Assembly: GCF_024343615.1 (NCBI RefSeq) | Contig: NZ_RJUB01000002.1 | Span: forward strand, 62,001-126,000 | Length of the DNA stretch: 64,000 bases | Reading direction: 5' to 3' | DNA from: Ferruginibacter sp. HRS2-29 | GTDB taxonomy: Bacteria > Bacteroidota > Bacteroidia > Chitinophagales > Chitinophagaceae | Shown: positions 18,040 to 25,565 of the stretch, one piece after another | How the letters are laid out: the number at the start of each line of letters is the position of its first letter | Position numbering within the stretch: the first letter of the stretch is position 1 | Position numbers and translations under genes: made by a program | Notes under the pieces: generated by a model | What the model was told of the DNA's origin: nothing | Database searches by the model: none | Seen by the model: the letters and a program-made list of their open reading frames with translations, nothing else

Positions 18040-18047
18040 TACTTTTG
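18040..18047 (+). promoter_or_regulatory. -7 element for the structured RNA
   Basis: TACTTTTG, exact TAnnTTTG match, placing a transcript start near 18054, about 12 nt before the closing helix of the RNA described next. No good -33 TTG at the usual distance. Confidence 0.45.
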
Positions 18048-18061
18048 AAGCATTCGCTTTG

Positions 18062-18180
18062 AATCTCCGTTCTGAAATCTGGTACATTTTTAACGCACAG
18101 AGAGGATGAGTAGAATGCCCACGTCATTTGGCGTGGGCTCTCTTATCTGTGCGGGCTTACCAGAGCCTCAGAACGGTAAG
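18062..18180 (+). ncRNA. Rod-shaped structured RNA, possible 6S RNA (6S-Flavo type)
   Basis: No reading frame; instead nested complementarity: P1 CCGTTCTGA (18067-18075) with 18168-18176; P2 TCTGGT (18078-18083) with ACCAGA 18159-18164; P3 CGCACAGA (18094-18101) with 18146-18153; P4 GCCCACG (18117-18123) with CGTGGGC 18132-18138. P1 and P2 are separated by a small internal loop; a large asymmetric bubble lies between P3 and P4. A single rod with an internal bubble is the architecture of 6S RNA, which mimics an open promoter and binds RNA polymerase; a Bacteroidota-specific 6S family is known. Family assignment is inference. A weak hairpin with T-run follows at 18186-18210. It could instead be an RNA leader of the gene at 18343. 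Confidence 0.6.
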
Positions 18181-18342
18181 CAGGGTCTGCGCCATCTTTT
18201 TTTGCGCAGAGTTTACTGCTAACCACCAAGTCACAAAGAGACAAAGAAACACCAAGTATTTTTCAAAAAGTCCGGTCCTTGCTTTTCTGATTTTAACCGG
18301 AGTATTTTACAGTTTTCTATGTTATAAGTTAACTTAGCTGTA

Positions 18343-18879
18343 ATGAATACTAATCCGATTTACCGGCAAACATTTTTAAATCATTTTAAACTAGCTGGAT
18401 TTCTTTTTATGGGGATGTTCTCTCTCATTGCGTTAACTATCATACTTCATACACAAGCCAATGCATTTGAAAATAATTATGGAGAAAATAGTTTCCCCTT
18501 GGTTATTATCATACTTTGTATTTTATTCCTGCCTTCTGTATATCTCCATTGTGAATACATATTAGTTAACTGGAAACTTACCGTACAATTAACGGATAGT
18601 GATTTAATAATTAAAAAAAAAGGATCTGTCCAAAGAGTTCCTTTAAGTTCTATCAAAGAGGTTATTTTATTTAAAGCAAGGAATTACGACAGTGGCCTTA
18701 AAACGTTACATTTTGTTCGATATTATTATGGACGAGTAATTTTACATAATAATGAATCAATCGTTTTAACACGTTTATTAGGTTCAACAATAGATAGAGA
18801 ACTATTTTACTCTTTGAATGTTCCTGTCGATCATCGACCGAGTTTTTTCAATAGCACCTTATTGAATTGGAAAGATTAA
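18343..18879 (+). CDS. Membrane protein with PH-like domain, AT-rich
   Basis: 178 residues, family not recognised. Two membrane helices (~17-36 and ~50-70), then ~100 residues with an alternating beta pattern (WKLTVQLTDSDLIIKKKGSVQRVPLSSIKEVILFK) like bacterial PH-type domains. Base composition is clearly more AT-rich than neighbouring genes, and codons such as TTA, ATA, ATT dominate, which suggests recent acquisition or relaxed selection. A GNAT gene follows on the same strand after 71 bp but has its own promoter box. Confidence 0.75.
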   Translation: MNTNPIYRQTFLNHFKLAGFLFMGMFSLIALTIILHTQANAFENNYGENSFPLVIIILCILFLPSVYLHCEYILVNWKLTVQLTDSDLIIKKKGSVQRVPLSSIKEVILFKARNYDSGLKTLHFVRYYYGRVILHNNESIVLTRLLGSTIDRELFYSLNVPVDHRPSFFNSTLLNWKD

Positions 18880-18938
18880 ACCAATATTATTTCTATTGAA
18901 TGCACCAAATCTCCTTTTCTTTCCAGTAGGTTAATTGT

Positions 18939-18946
18939 TAATTTTG
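18939..18946 (+). promoter_or_regulatory. -7 element abutting the GNAT start
   Basis: TAATTTTG ends 4 nt before the ATG at 18951, so transcription should begin at or next to the start codon (leaderless or nearly so). Confidence 0.5.
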
Positions 18947-18950
18947 CTTA

Positions 18951-19466
18951 ATGATATCCATTATTAAAGCAACAACAAAAGATACTTCAACACTCTCACA
19001 CATTGGAAAAATAACTTTTATAGAATCGCATGGAAGCAGCGCCAAAACTGATGATATCAACGCTTATGTAAAGGCAAAATACACTGATGAAATAATGGCG
19101 AAGGAACTCGCCAATCCTAAAAATAATTATCACCTGCTTTATTACAACGATGAAGTGGTGGGTTATACCAACATTGTTTTTGATGAGCCTTACCCTGGCA
19201 GCCCGGTAAATAATGTTACCAAACTCGACCGCATTTATCTGATGAAAGAATTTTATGGATTGAAACTCGGAGAAGCGTTGTTACAATTTGATATTGCCCT
19301 TGCCAGAGCAAACAATCAAAGCGGGCTATGGCTCTATACCTGGACGGAAAACAAACGCGCCGTTTCTTTTTATGAAAGATCGGGATTTAAAATAACCGGC
19401 AGTTACGATTTTCCTATATCGGCTACACATTCCAATCCCAATCACCGGATGTTATTGGAATTTTAG
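18951..19466 (+). CDS. GNAT family N-acetyltransferase
   Basis: 171 residues with the GNAT fold order: strand/helix SHIGKITFIESHG, central strands (NYHLLYYNDEVVGYTNIVFDE), acetyl-CoA loop region LDRIYLMKEFYGLKLGEALLQFDIALAR (Q/R-x-x-G-x-G/A variant: FYGLKLGEAL), and the C-terminal NKRAVSFYERSGFKITGSYDF typical of small-molecule or peptide acetyltransferases. The substrate is not predictable. It appears to be the last rightward gene before the acylase gene on the other strand (24-bp gap). Confidence 0.9.
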   Translation: MISIIKATTKDTSTLSHIGKITFIESHGSSAKTDDINAYVKAKYTDEIMAKELANPKNNYHLLYYNDEVVGYTNIVFDEPYPGSPVNNVTKLDRIYLMKEFYGLKLGEALLQFDIALARANNQSGLWLYTWTENKRAVSFYERSGFKITGSYDFPISATHSNPNHRMLLEF

Positions 19467-19489
19467 GGCAGGGTTGGACCTGGTGCGGG

Positions 19490-21688
19490 TTACTCCCCGG
19501 GATGATACGTTTTCTCCGCATGCTTCAGCACATCTTCTTTGTAAAACAACACATCTTTAAAAACACCTTTACTGTACATTTCCATCTGGTCTTTAAAATG
19601 GGCCGATGACGGATCACCGCTTTCGCCGCCCGCAAGCAATGACTTTGCTTTTACTTTCTTACCAAACTCTACGGCACAGATAAAACTGTTGCCATTTACA
19701 CCATATCGTTTTATCGTACCAGGATAATAACGGCTTGTATACGACGGCAATTGCCCCCAGATGGATGATGTAAACCCAACAGGGATGCTGACTGCCGAGT
19801 CATTATACTGTTGATCGATATCGGAAGAAATGCGTTGAAAACGGTTGATCTGTCCCCACGGTATCTGCCAGCTGCCAAACCTTTGGCTAAGGGTATCCAA
19901 TACATCCACCAACGGAAGCACCAGGTCCCGTGGAGTGGCAACCGCCAGAAAACGGTCGGTACGTTTGACCTGGTAAACAAATTGATATTCATCCTCATCA
20001 CCACTTTGAGTCATCTTCGGTATCAGCCGCTGTGCCCATTCTACGGCAAGAGTGGTGGCGATAGAATTTTCCCCACTGCGCATGTTCCAGTTTTTTAGAG
20101 TATCAATAGCGGGCTGAAGATCTCTATAGATCGTATCATCAGGTAGGTTTTTGGCGGCATTCACCAGCGCCGGCACCAGCTTTTCAAATGCAGCCAGGTA
20201 AGTATCGTAGCCTGCGGCAATGAGTTTGTCGAGCGTATATTTATCTTCCCTTGCCAAAACCCTTACGGCATTGATGCCGCGATAGTTTTCTCCATCGGGT
20301 GCCATGTACATCGGGTAATTTTCCCGTTTCGGGCTGTTGGCCCCGGCAACGCTGAACGGAGTGGAATTGCAGTTTTGCAGCCACCCGTTTGGTGGATTGT
20401 ACACATGCACCGACTGATCCATGGTATGCAGCCCTTTCCATTCGGTGGCAGGCGTAGTGCCGTCTACCGGCCTTGCCCAATTGAAAGCCGTATCCCTTAT
20501 TGGAATATAATTTCCATGCCAGTAGGCGATGTTCCCGCGATCATCGGCATACACGGTGTTGTTGGAAGTATTGGCATAAAGCGCCATGGCATTTTTATAC
20601 GATTCTAATCCGGTTGCCTTGGTGCGCTGCCAGCTCTGGATAAGGCTTTGTAGCGAACGGTTATATCCTTTCACGCTGATCCAGCGGTCGTTTATTTTTG
20701 CCATCACCGGGCCATGATGTGTAGAGTAGGTGCTGAATTTTCTGATGCTGGTATTCGTTCCCATTTTTACCCCGATCGATATTTCCTTTTCTTTCACCGG
20801 GCGCAATTCATGGTTGTATTCGTACATCCATTTCCCGTTTTGCCGGAATATTTTTTCGGCATACATATCCGATACATCCACTTCGCTGGAAGTATGCATC
20901 CAGCCGCAATGTTCATTGAATCCCTGGTAAATGAAAAACTGTCCCCAGGTAACGGCACCATATACATTCAATCCTTCTTTACTCACCATGTGTACCTCAG
21001 GCCTGAAATAAAAAGTAACATGCGGATTGATGTATAACATCGCGTTACCCGATGCTGTCTTGAAGGGAGAAATGGCAAAACCGTTGGAACCAATTACAGG
21101 ATCTTCCGCAACAATTTTTTTAGGCACATAAGCGCCGCTGAAGCCTCCATAAAAATTTTCTACATCTTTCTCCGTGATGCTGCCCGTGCTGATGGCGCCT
21201 ATGCTTCCATCGGTCCAGAGTAAAGCATACCAGGGTTCAAATTTTGTCAGCAAGGCAGGTTTTACTTCCGGATGTTTGTATAAATAATAATTGACGCCAT
21301 CAGCAAAGGCGTCGAGCAGTATCCTGAAACGAGGCGGGCTTTTTTTATAATCAGCCATGGCATCAACAGAGTCGATGATCAGTTTTAAATAAAGGTCATC
21401 CCATAAAGAAGCGGCGCCTTTCACTTCCGACATGCGCCCAAGCTTTTCGATATAATTCATCTCCACCCGTTTGAAATCATCTTCGCATTGCGCATACAGC
21501 AGGCCGAAGACCGCGTCGGCATCCGTTTCGCCATACACGTGTGGTATGCCCCAGTTGTCGCGGATGATGGAAACATTCTGCGCCTGTTTTTCCCAACGGG
21601 AAATATCTTCCTGTGAAAAATTTTGCGCCAGCAACGGCAAAGGAAAGAATGCCAGCAGGAATAATACGATGCGGATATTATTTTTCAT
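19490..21688 (-). CDS. Penicillin acylase-family Ntn hydrolase
   Basis: 732 residues from the ATG that begins a signal peptide (IVLFLLAFFPLPLLAQ); an upstream in-frame Met is not preceded by a sensible signal and is discarded. Penicillin G/AHL acylase family: alpha-chain region ~22-195, then IGSNGFAI where the autocatalytic cleavage would expose S201 as nucleophile, then beta-chain with PHVTFYFRPEVH and WGQFFIYQGFNEHCGWMHT. Periplasmic. The substrate may be acylated amino compounds such as N-acyl homoserine lactones or beta-lactams; this cannot be decided here. Single gene. Confidence 0.92.
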   Translation of the reverse strand: MKNNIRIVLFLLAFFPLPLLAQNFSQEDISRWEKQAQNVSIIRDNWGIPHVYGETDADAVFGLLYAQCEDDFKRVEMNYIEKLGRMSEVKGAASLWDDLYLKLIIDSVDAMADYKKSPPRFRILLDAFADGVNYYLYKHPEVKPALLTKFEPWYALLWTDGSIGAISTGSITEKDVENFYGGFSGAYVPKKIVAEDPVIGSNGFAISPFKTASGNAMLYINPHVTFYFRPEVHMVSKEGLNVYGAVTWGQFFIYQGFNEHCGWMHTSSEVDVSDMYAEKIFRQNGKWMYEYNHELRPVKEKEISIGVKMGTNTSIRKFSTYSTHHGPVMAKINDRWISVKGYNRSLQSLIQSWQRTKATGLESYKNAMALYANTSNNTVYADDRGNIAYWHGNYIPIRDTAFNWARPVDGTTPATEWKGLHTMDQSVHVYNPPNGWLQNCNSTPFSVAGANSPKRENYPMYMAPDGENYRGINAVRVLAREDKYTLDKLIAAGYDTYLAAFEKLVPALVNAAKNLPDDTIYRDLQPAIDTLKNWNMRSGENSIATTLAVEWAQRLIPKMTQSGDEDEYQFVYQVKRTDRFLAVATPRDLVLPLVDVLDTLSQRFGSWQIPWGQINRFQRISSDIDQQYNDSAVSIPVGFTSSIWGQLPSYTSRYYPGTIKRYGVNGNSFICAVEFGKKVKAKSLLAGGESGDPSSAHFKDQMEMYSKGVFKDVLFYKEDVLKHAEKTYHPGE

Positions 21689-22122
21689 GCTACAAATATC
21701 GGGGTGAACGGGATTGGGCGGGAATGTTTTTCTTGTGCTGGCAGCATTTGGAACCGGTTGCGCATTTATCACACGCCGTACCTACGGCACGGATAAAACC
21801 GGATGGTCATTTGTTACCCACAAAATGTTCTTACGGAACAATGCAGTGAATATTTTCTGAAAATGCGGAATTGTATTGTTGAGGCTGTTAAAAAGTCTTT
21901 CCTTCTGGTTATGATGAACAAGGCTTCTGTGAGTTTAAAATAAAAAGAAAATCATGTCCCGTAGGGACAACTTATAGGTAGCCAAAATATGCAATCAATA
22001 TGATCCGTGCCGTAGGTACGGTTTGTGTCGCGGAATGTTTTTTACGGGATACAATTATTCCGTCAGATCAGGAGTTTCGTTTGCGAAAACCTGTGTATAT
22101 CCATTTGCGTTATCTGCGGAAA
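21689..22122. other. 434-bp spacer with a repeat element
   Basis: Mostly occupied by the 246-bp inverted-repeat element at 21776-22021. The rest is the 5' region of the acylase gene and the 3' region of the carboxypeptidase-like gene. No gene seen. Confidence 0.6.
21776..22021. repeat. Element bounded by CCGTACCTACGGCACGGAT inverted repeats
   Basis: 19-bp exact inverted ends (21776-21794 and 22003-22021). Internally there are further short dyads (GTTCTTACGGAAC; GTCCCGTAGGGAC). No transposase frame. A shorter related palindrome (CGTACCTACGGTACG) is at 39608 on. It resembles a non-autonomous repeat (MITE/REP-like). Confidence 0.75.
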
Positions 22123-22875
22123 TCAGTCATCATTCTTCTTCGCCGCCGGAGACAAGTTTGTTTGTTTTTTGAATAAGGAAGATGCATTCAACAGATACTG
22201 GTTGAATTGCACTTCATCGCTGAGTGCGGCAAATTCATAAGTGGGGCGGAAGTGTATCATGAAAGTGTCCAGGGCGGCATCGGACAGGCCTGTTACGCGT
22301 TTCACGGTGATCTTGTTGAAACGGTAGCTGATATATTTTTCCTTTTCCTGTTCTTCCAGCCTTTGCTGAAAAGCCTTCAGCCGCTTGTTTCGCCTGAAGC
22401 GGAAAACATTGATGAGTTCATTCACATCGGCACCAACCGTACCTCCGGGGCCAACACTGGTGGATAAGCCCGGTTTTTTATAATCAAACACATCGGCGTA
22501 GGTCTGCCTGTTTTCCAGCGAATCCTGCTTAAAGGATTTGGAATACACGATCACTTCCTTCAACACATTGTACCGGCTTTGCACCGGAATGCGAAGCGAA
22601 ATATCAAACTGGTTGGGGTTGGTGATATTTTTTACCGCAAACTTCTGCGTAGGCTTGTTATTGTAGGTGAAAAAAAGCGAATCGTTTTCGTGCACGATGA
22701 TGGAGTAATGTCCCAGCGAATCCGTCATGCAAAACATGCCGCTGGTACTTTCCACCCGGGCAGATTCCACGTAATTCTTTTTGCTGTTATCCAGCACGGT
22801 ACCGCTTATGACTATCTGCGCGTGCGAAGCGGCAGAAAAAAGGGTAAGCAGTAAACCGGTTAATAAATAACGCAA
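22123..22875 (-). CDS. Exported carboxypeptidase-regulatory-like domain protein
   Basis: 250 residues. Signal peptide RYLLTGLLLTLFSAASHAQ, then an Ig-like carboxypeptidase-regulatory domain (VISGTVLDNSKKNYVESARVESTSGMFCMTDSLGHYSIIVHENDSLFF), followed by ~150 residues with charged helices and no known motif. The reading frame has no ATG: TTG at 22875 gives the full signal peptide and no ATG occurs between it and the upstream stop. These domains occur at the N-terminus of TonB-dependent receptors and in stand-alone periplasmic proteins; no barrel follows here. Single gene. Confidence 0.82.
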   Translation of the reverse strand: MRYLLTGLLLTLFSAASHAQIVISGTVLDNSKKNYVESARVESTSGMFCMTDSLGHYSIIVHENDSLFFTYNNKPTQKFAVKNITNPNQFDISLRIPVQSRYNVLKEVIVYSKSFKQDSLENRQTYADVFDYKKPGLSTSVGPGGTVGADVNELINVFRFRRNKRLKAFQQRLEEQEKEKYISYRFNKITVKRVTGLSDAALDTFMIHFRPTYEFAALSDEVQFNQYLLNASSLFKKQTNLSPAAKKNDD

Positions 22876-22979
22876 ATAGAATGTTTTTTGAGGCGTAATA
22901 TTAAGGAACTATAATTTAATAAAATTAGAGGTCGATTGATTTAACTATGATTTTGCTTTTTTGTCTCCCGTGTTAAACT

Positions 22980-23052
22980 CCTGTCAGCCTGAGCTTGTCG
23001 AAGGCGGATTTAGTCTTACCAATATCGCCTTCGACAAGCTCAGGCTGACAGG
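22980..23052. repeat. 27-bp inverted repeat with the GAGCTTGTCGAAGGC motif
   Basis: Arms 22980-23006 and 23026-23052 are exact complements; the loop is 19 nt. The sequence AGCCTGAGCTTGTCGAAGG is a very common interspersed repeat in bacterial genomes. It lies 5 bp beyond the stop of the PurN fusion gene and probably terminates it. Confidence 0.88.
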
Positions 23053-23057
23053 ACCCT

Positions 23058-23939
23058 TTACTTTATGATAGAATTTAAAATAACGTCTTCCACAGCTTTT
23101 GGAAAATACTGATGCTCCAGCGCATGCACTTTCTGCGCAATCGAATCCGCATCATCTTCAGGGGTCACCGTACATTTTTCCTGCAGGATGATCTTTCCGT
23201 GATCGTAATATTCATCCACAAAATGAATGGTGATACCGGTTTCGGTTTCGTTGGCCGATCTAACGGCTTCGTGTACATGCTTTCCGTACATGCCCTTTCC
23301 GCCATACTTTGGCAGCAATGCGGGGTGAATATTGATGATCCTGCCGGCAAAAGCAGCGATGAGCCCCACCGGAACTTTCCAGAGAAAACCGGCCAGCACT
23401 ATCCAGTCGGTATTATATGCCCGAAGCTCATCCACATAATGATTGCCCCGGAAAAACTGTTCTTTTTCAATGATCAGCACCGGGATGCCCGCTTTTTCAG
23501 CGATAGCGATCACTCCGGCCCCGGCTTTATTGCAAACCACCAGGGCTACTTTTATAGAAGTATGTCCAGACAGGTGTTCAATGATCTTTTGGGCATTACT
23601 GCCGGCTCCGGAAGCGAAAATGGCCAGATTCTGCTGTTTTTCTCCCAAAACCATGTTGTTTTTCTGCCCACTCATCCGGAAAAATAACTTGCGGATGTAT
23701 TTTTTGAAGAAACCGAACTGTCCGAGAGGGATGCTTACCAGTAAAACGCACGCCGGCCAGATGAGGGTGATCAATACTATATATAAGATGACCCAGAGTA
23801 CGCCTTTTTCCAATCCGGTCCATTCCAGGATCTTTCGCCCTGCAATACCACAGAGGCTTCCGCCGGTGGCAAAAGTGACGAGGATCAGCAACAGCCGCCC
23901 GCCGCTCACTTTCCATTTTGTCTGCAGTTTTTGAAACAT
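23058..23939 (-). CDS. purN: DUF6787-like membrane domain fused to PurN (GAR formyltransferase)
   Basis: 293 residues in one uninterrupted frame. Residues 1-~90: KWKVSGGRLLLILVTFATGGSLCGIAGR, a second hydrophobic helix and SIPLGQFGFFKKYIRK, matching a small two-helix membrane protein I know as DUF6787. Residues ~103-293: phosphoribosylglycinamide formyltransferase with FASGAGSNAQKIIEHL (phosphate loop), the catalytic N-H-D set (INIHPALLPKYGGKGMYGKHVHEAV; the Asp in DHGKIILQE). PurN is normally soluble and ~190 residues. Two adjacent genes may have fused; an internal start at MSGQKN or MVLGEK could also release soluble PurN. Involved in purine synthesis. Confidence 0.88.
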   Translation of the reverse strand: MFQKLQTKWKVSGGRLLLILVTFATGGSLCGIAGRKILEWTGLEKGVLWVILYIVLITLIWPACVLLVSIPLGQFGFFKKYIRKLFFRMSGQKNNMVLGEKQQNLAIFASGAGSNAQKIIEHLSGHTSIKVALVVCNKAGAGVIAIAEKAGIPVLIIEKEQFFRGNHYVDELRAYNTDWIVLAGFLWKVPVGLIAAFAGRIINIHPALLPKYGGKGMYGKHVHEAVRSANETETGITIHFVDEYYDHGKIILQEKCTVTPEDDADSIAQKVHALEHQYFPKAVEDVILNSIIK

Positions 23940-24093
23940 GATGCAAATGTGCGTTAAAATTTGTTAAAACGGCTATGCTTTTACACATGAAATATTTGAT
24001 TAATTTGTCCTTACAGAATTATGACAATGGCATTTTTTGTTTTTGCACAATCGGCTGAAATCCAGTCTGGATAAGGAAAAAAAAAATTAACAA

Positions 24094-24129
24094 ATGTTGA
24101 TATTATGTCAACATCGTGTCTTACTTTTG
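24094..24129 (+). promoter_or_regulatory. Promoter and operator of the act-cox cluster
   Basis: TTG 24097-24099, 22-bp spacer, TACTTTTG 24122-24129. The palindrome ATGTTGA-N7-TCAACAT (24094-24114) overlaps the -33 box, so a CRP/FNR-type or other dimeric regulator could act here. The leader to actA is ~35 nt. Confidence 0.6.
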
Positions 24130-24170
24130 CACGTGTATAAGGAAATTTTCCACATTAGCCCCGAAACTGT

Positions 24171-25457
24171 ATGAGTCGCTATAGAAAAATCATTAACAAG
24201 CTTTTTGCAAGTTTACTCTTTGTTGTTCTTCTTTCTGCCAATAACAATGTGTTTGCGCAAGATGGTGAAGCATTGTTTAAAGCCAATTGTGCCAACTGTC
24301 ATAAGCCGGATGTAGACTTTACCGGCCCGGCGCTGAAAGGCTGGAAGGAAAGAGAACCTGAAGAAGGCTGGGTATACAAGTGGATCGCCAGCCCTGCCGG
24401 TATGATCGGTAGCGGCGATGCATACGCGGTAAAGCTTGCGGCAAAGTGGAAGCCTACGGTGATGACCGGTTTTTCGCAATTGAAAAAAGCGGAGATCGAT
24501 GCCATCCTGAAATATGTGGATGATTATACCCCACCAGCACCGGCAGCAGGTGGAGCAGTAGCAGGTAGTACAGAAGGCGGTTCAGACAATTCATTACTCT
24601 TCGGTATCCTTACCCTGGTATTGGCAGTGGTAGGTATTATATTATTGCAGGTAAACAGTAACCTCCGTAAACTTTCCGACGAAAAAGAAGGCATTCATCG
24701 TGGCGAACCGGTTCCTTTCTACAGAAACAAGACTTACCTGATGATCGGCGTATTGTTCTTTGCGGTACTTACCGGTTACTTCCTTACAAATGCAGCGATC
24801 GGCCTGGGCCGTATGAAGAATTACCAGCCGGTACAACCGATCTATTATTCGCATAAAGTTCATGCCGGTGTAAACCAGATCAGTTGTCTTTACTGCCATG
24901 GTGGTGCACAGGACAGCAAGCAGGCGAGCATTCCTTCGGTGAATGTGTGTATGAACTGTCACATGGCGATCAAAGAATACAAAGGCGACCCGATCGTACG
25001 TGAAGATGGTTCTTCCGTGAACGGAACTGCCGAGATCCAGAAACTGTATTCTTATGCAGGCTGGAACCCTACCACGAAATCTTACAATCCCGATAATAAT
25101 CACGATGGCATTCCTGATGGTGCCCGCCCGATCGAATGGGTGAAGATCCACAATCTTCCGGATCACGTGTATTTCAACCACAGCCAGCATATCAAAGTGG
25201 GCCAGCAGCAATGCCAGACCTGCCATGGAAATATCCAGGATATGGGCGAAGTGTACCAGTTTGCTGAACTGAGCATGGGCTGGTGTATCAATTGCCACAG
25301 GGAAACCAAGGTTAACTTCTTCAACGAAGCTGACAGCAGTGGCAACAAGTTTTACAGCATTTACGAGAAATTCCACAAGGATATCAAGAATCACAAAATG
25401 GATAGCGTGACTGTAGAGCATATTGGTGGTACAGAGTGTCAGAAATGTCACTACTAA
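24171..25457 (+). CDS. actA: Alternative complex III, multiheme cytochrome c subunit ActA
   Basis: 428 residues. Signal peptide to ~29; a first heme motif CANCH (C40) in an N-terminal monoheme domain; Ala/Gly-rich linker; membrane helices around ~142-162 and ~185-207; then a class III-like domain with five CxxCH motifs (CLYCH, CMNCH, CQTCH, CINCH, CQKCH). Six hemes in total, as in the Bacteroidota form with a fused extra cytochrome domain. A DNNHDGIPDG Ca2+-loop-like insert occurs at 308-317. It conducts electrons from the quinol site to downstream cytochromes in the periplasm. First gene of the cluster. Confidence 0.95.
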   Translation: MSRYRKIINKLFASLLFVVLLSANNNVFAQDGEALFKANCANCHKPDVDFTGPALKGWKEREPEEGWVYKWIASPAGMIGSGDAYAVKLAAKWKPTVMTGFSQLKKAEIDAILKYVDDYTPPAPAAGGAVAGSTEGGSDNSLLFGILTLVLAVVGIILLQVNSNLRKLSDEKEGIHRGEPVPFYRNKTYLMIGVLFFAVLTGYFLTNAAIGLGRMKNYQPVQPIYYSHKVHAGVNQISCLYCHGGAQDSKQASIPSVNVCMNCHMAIKEYKGDPIVREDGSSVNGTAEIQKLYSYAGWNPTTKSYNPDNNHDGIPDGARPIEWVKIHNLPDHVYFNHSQHIKVGQQQCQTCHGNIQDMGEVYQFAELSMGWCINCHRETKVNFFNEADSSGNKFYSIYEKFHKDIKNHKMDSVTVEHIGGTECQKCHY

Positions 25458-25522
25458 GCATACGCATACTTTCTATACAATAGGATAGTTCATTTAGAGA
25501 AATAAGTAACAATTTATAATTA

Positions 25523-25554
25523 GCACATTTGCACATCTGCACATTTGCATATTT
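25523..25554. repeat. GCACATTT octamer array
   Basis: Four 8-mers (GCACATTT, GCACATCT, GCACATTT, GCATATTT) in the 108-bp actA-actB gap, ending 11 bp before the actB start. Similar GCAAATTT units occur at 36201-36312. Confidence 0.7.
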
Positions 25555-25565
25555 GAAAATAAATT

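Noticed and set aside
24642..25451. Long open frame antisense to actA, and similar long antisense frames opposite the amidohydrolase, actB, DUF2480 and acyl-CoA dehydrogenase genes
   Set aside because: Translations have no family resemblance, are rich in Cys/His/Phe as expected of reverse-complement codons, and lie wholly opposite strongly conserved genes.
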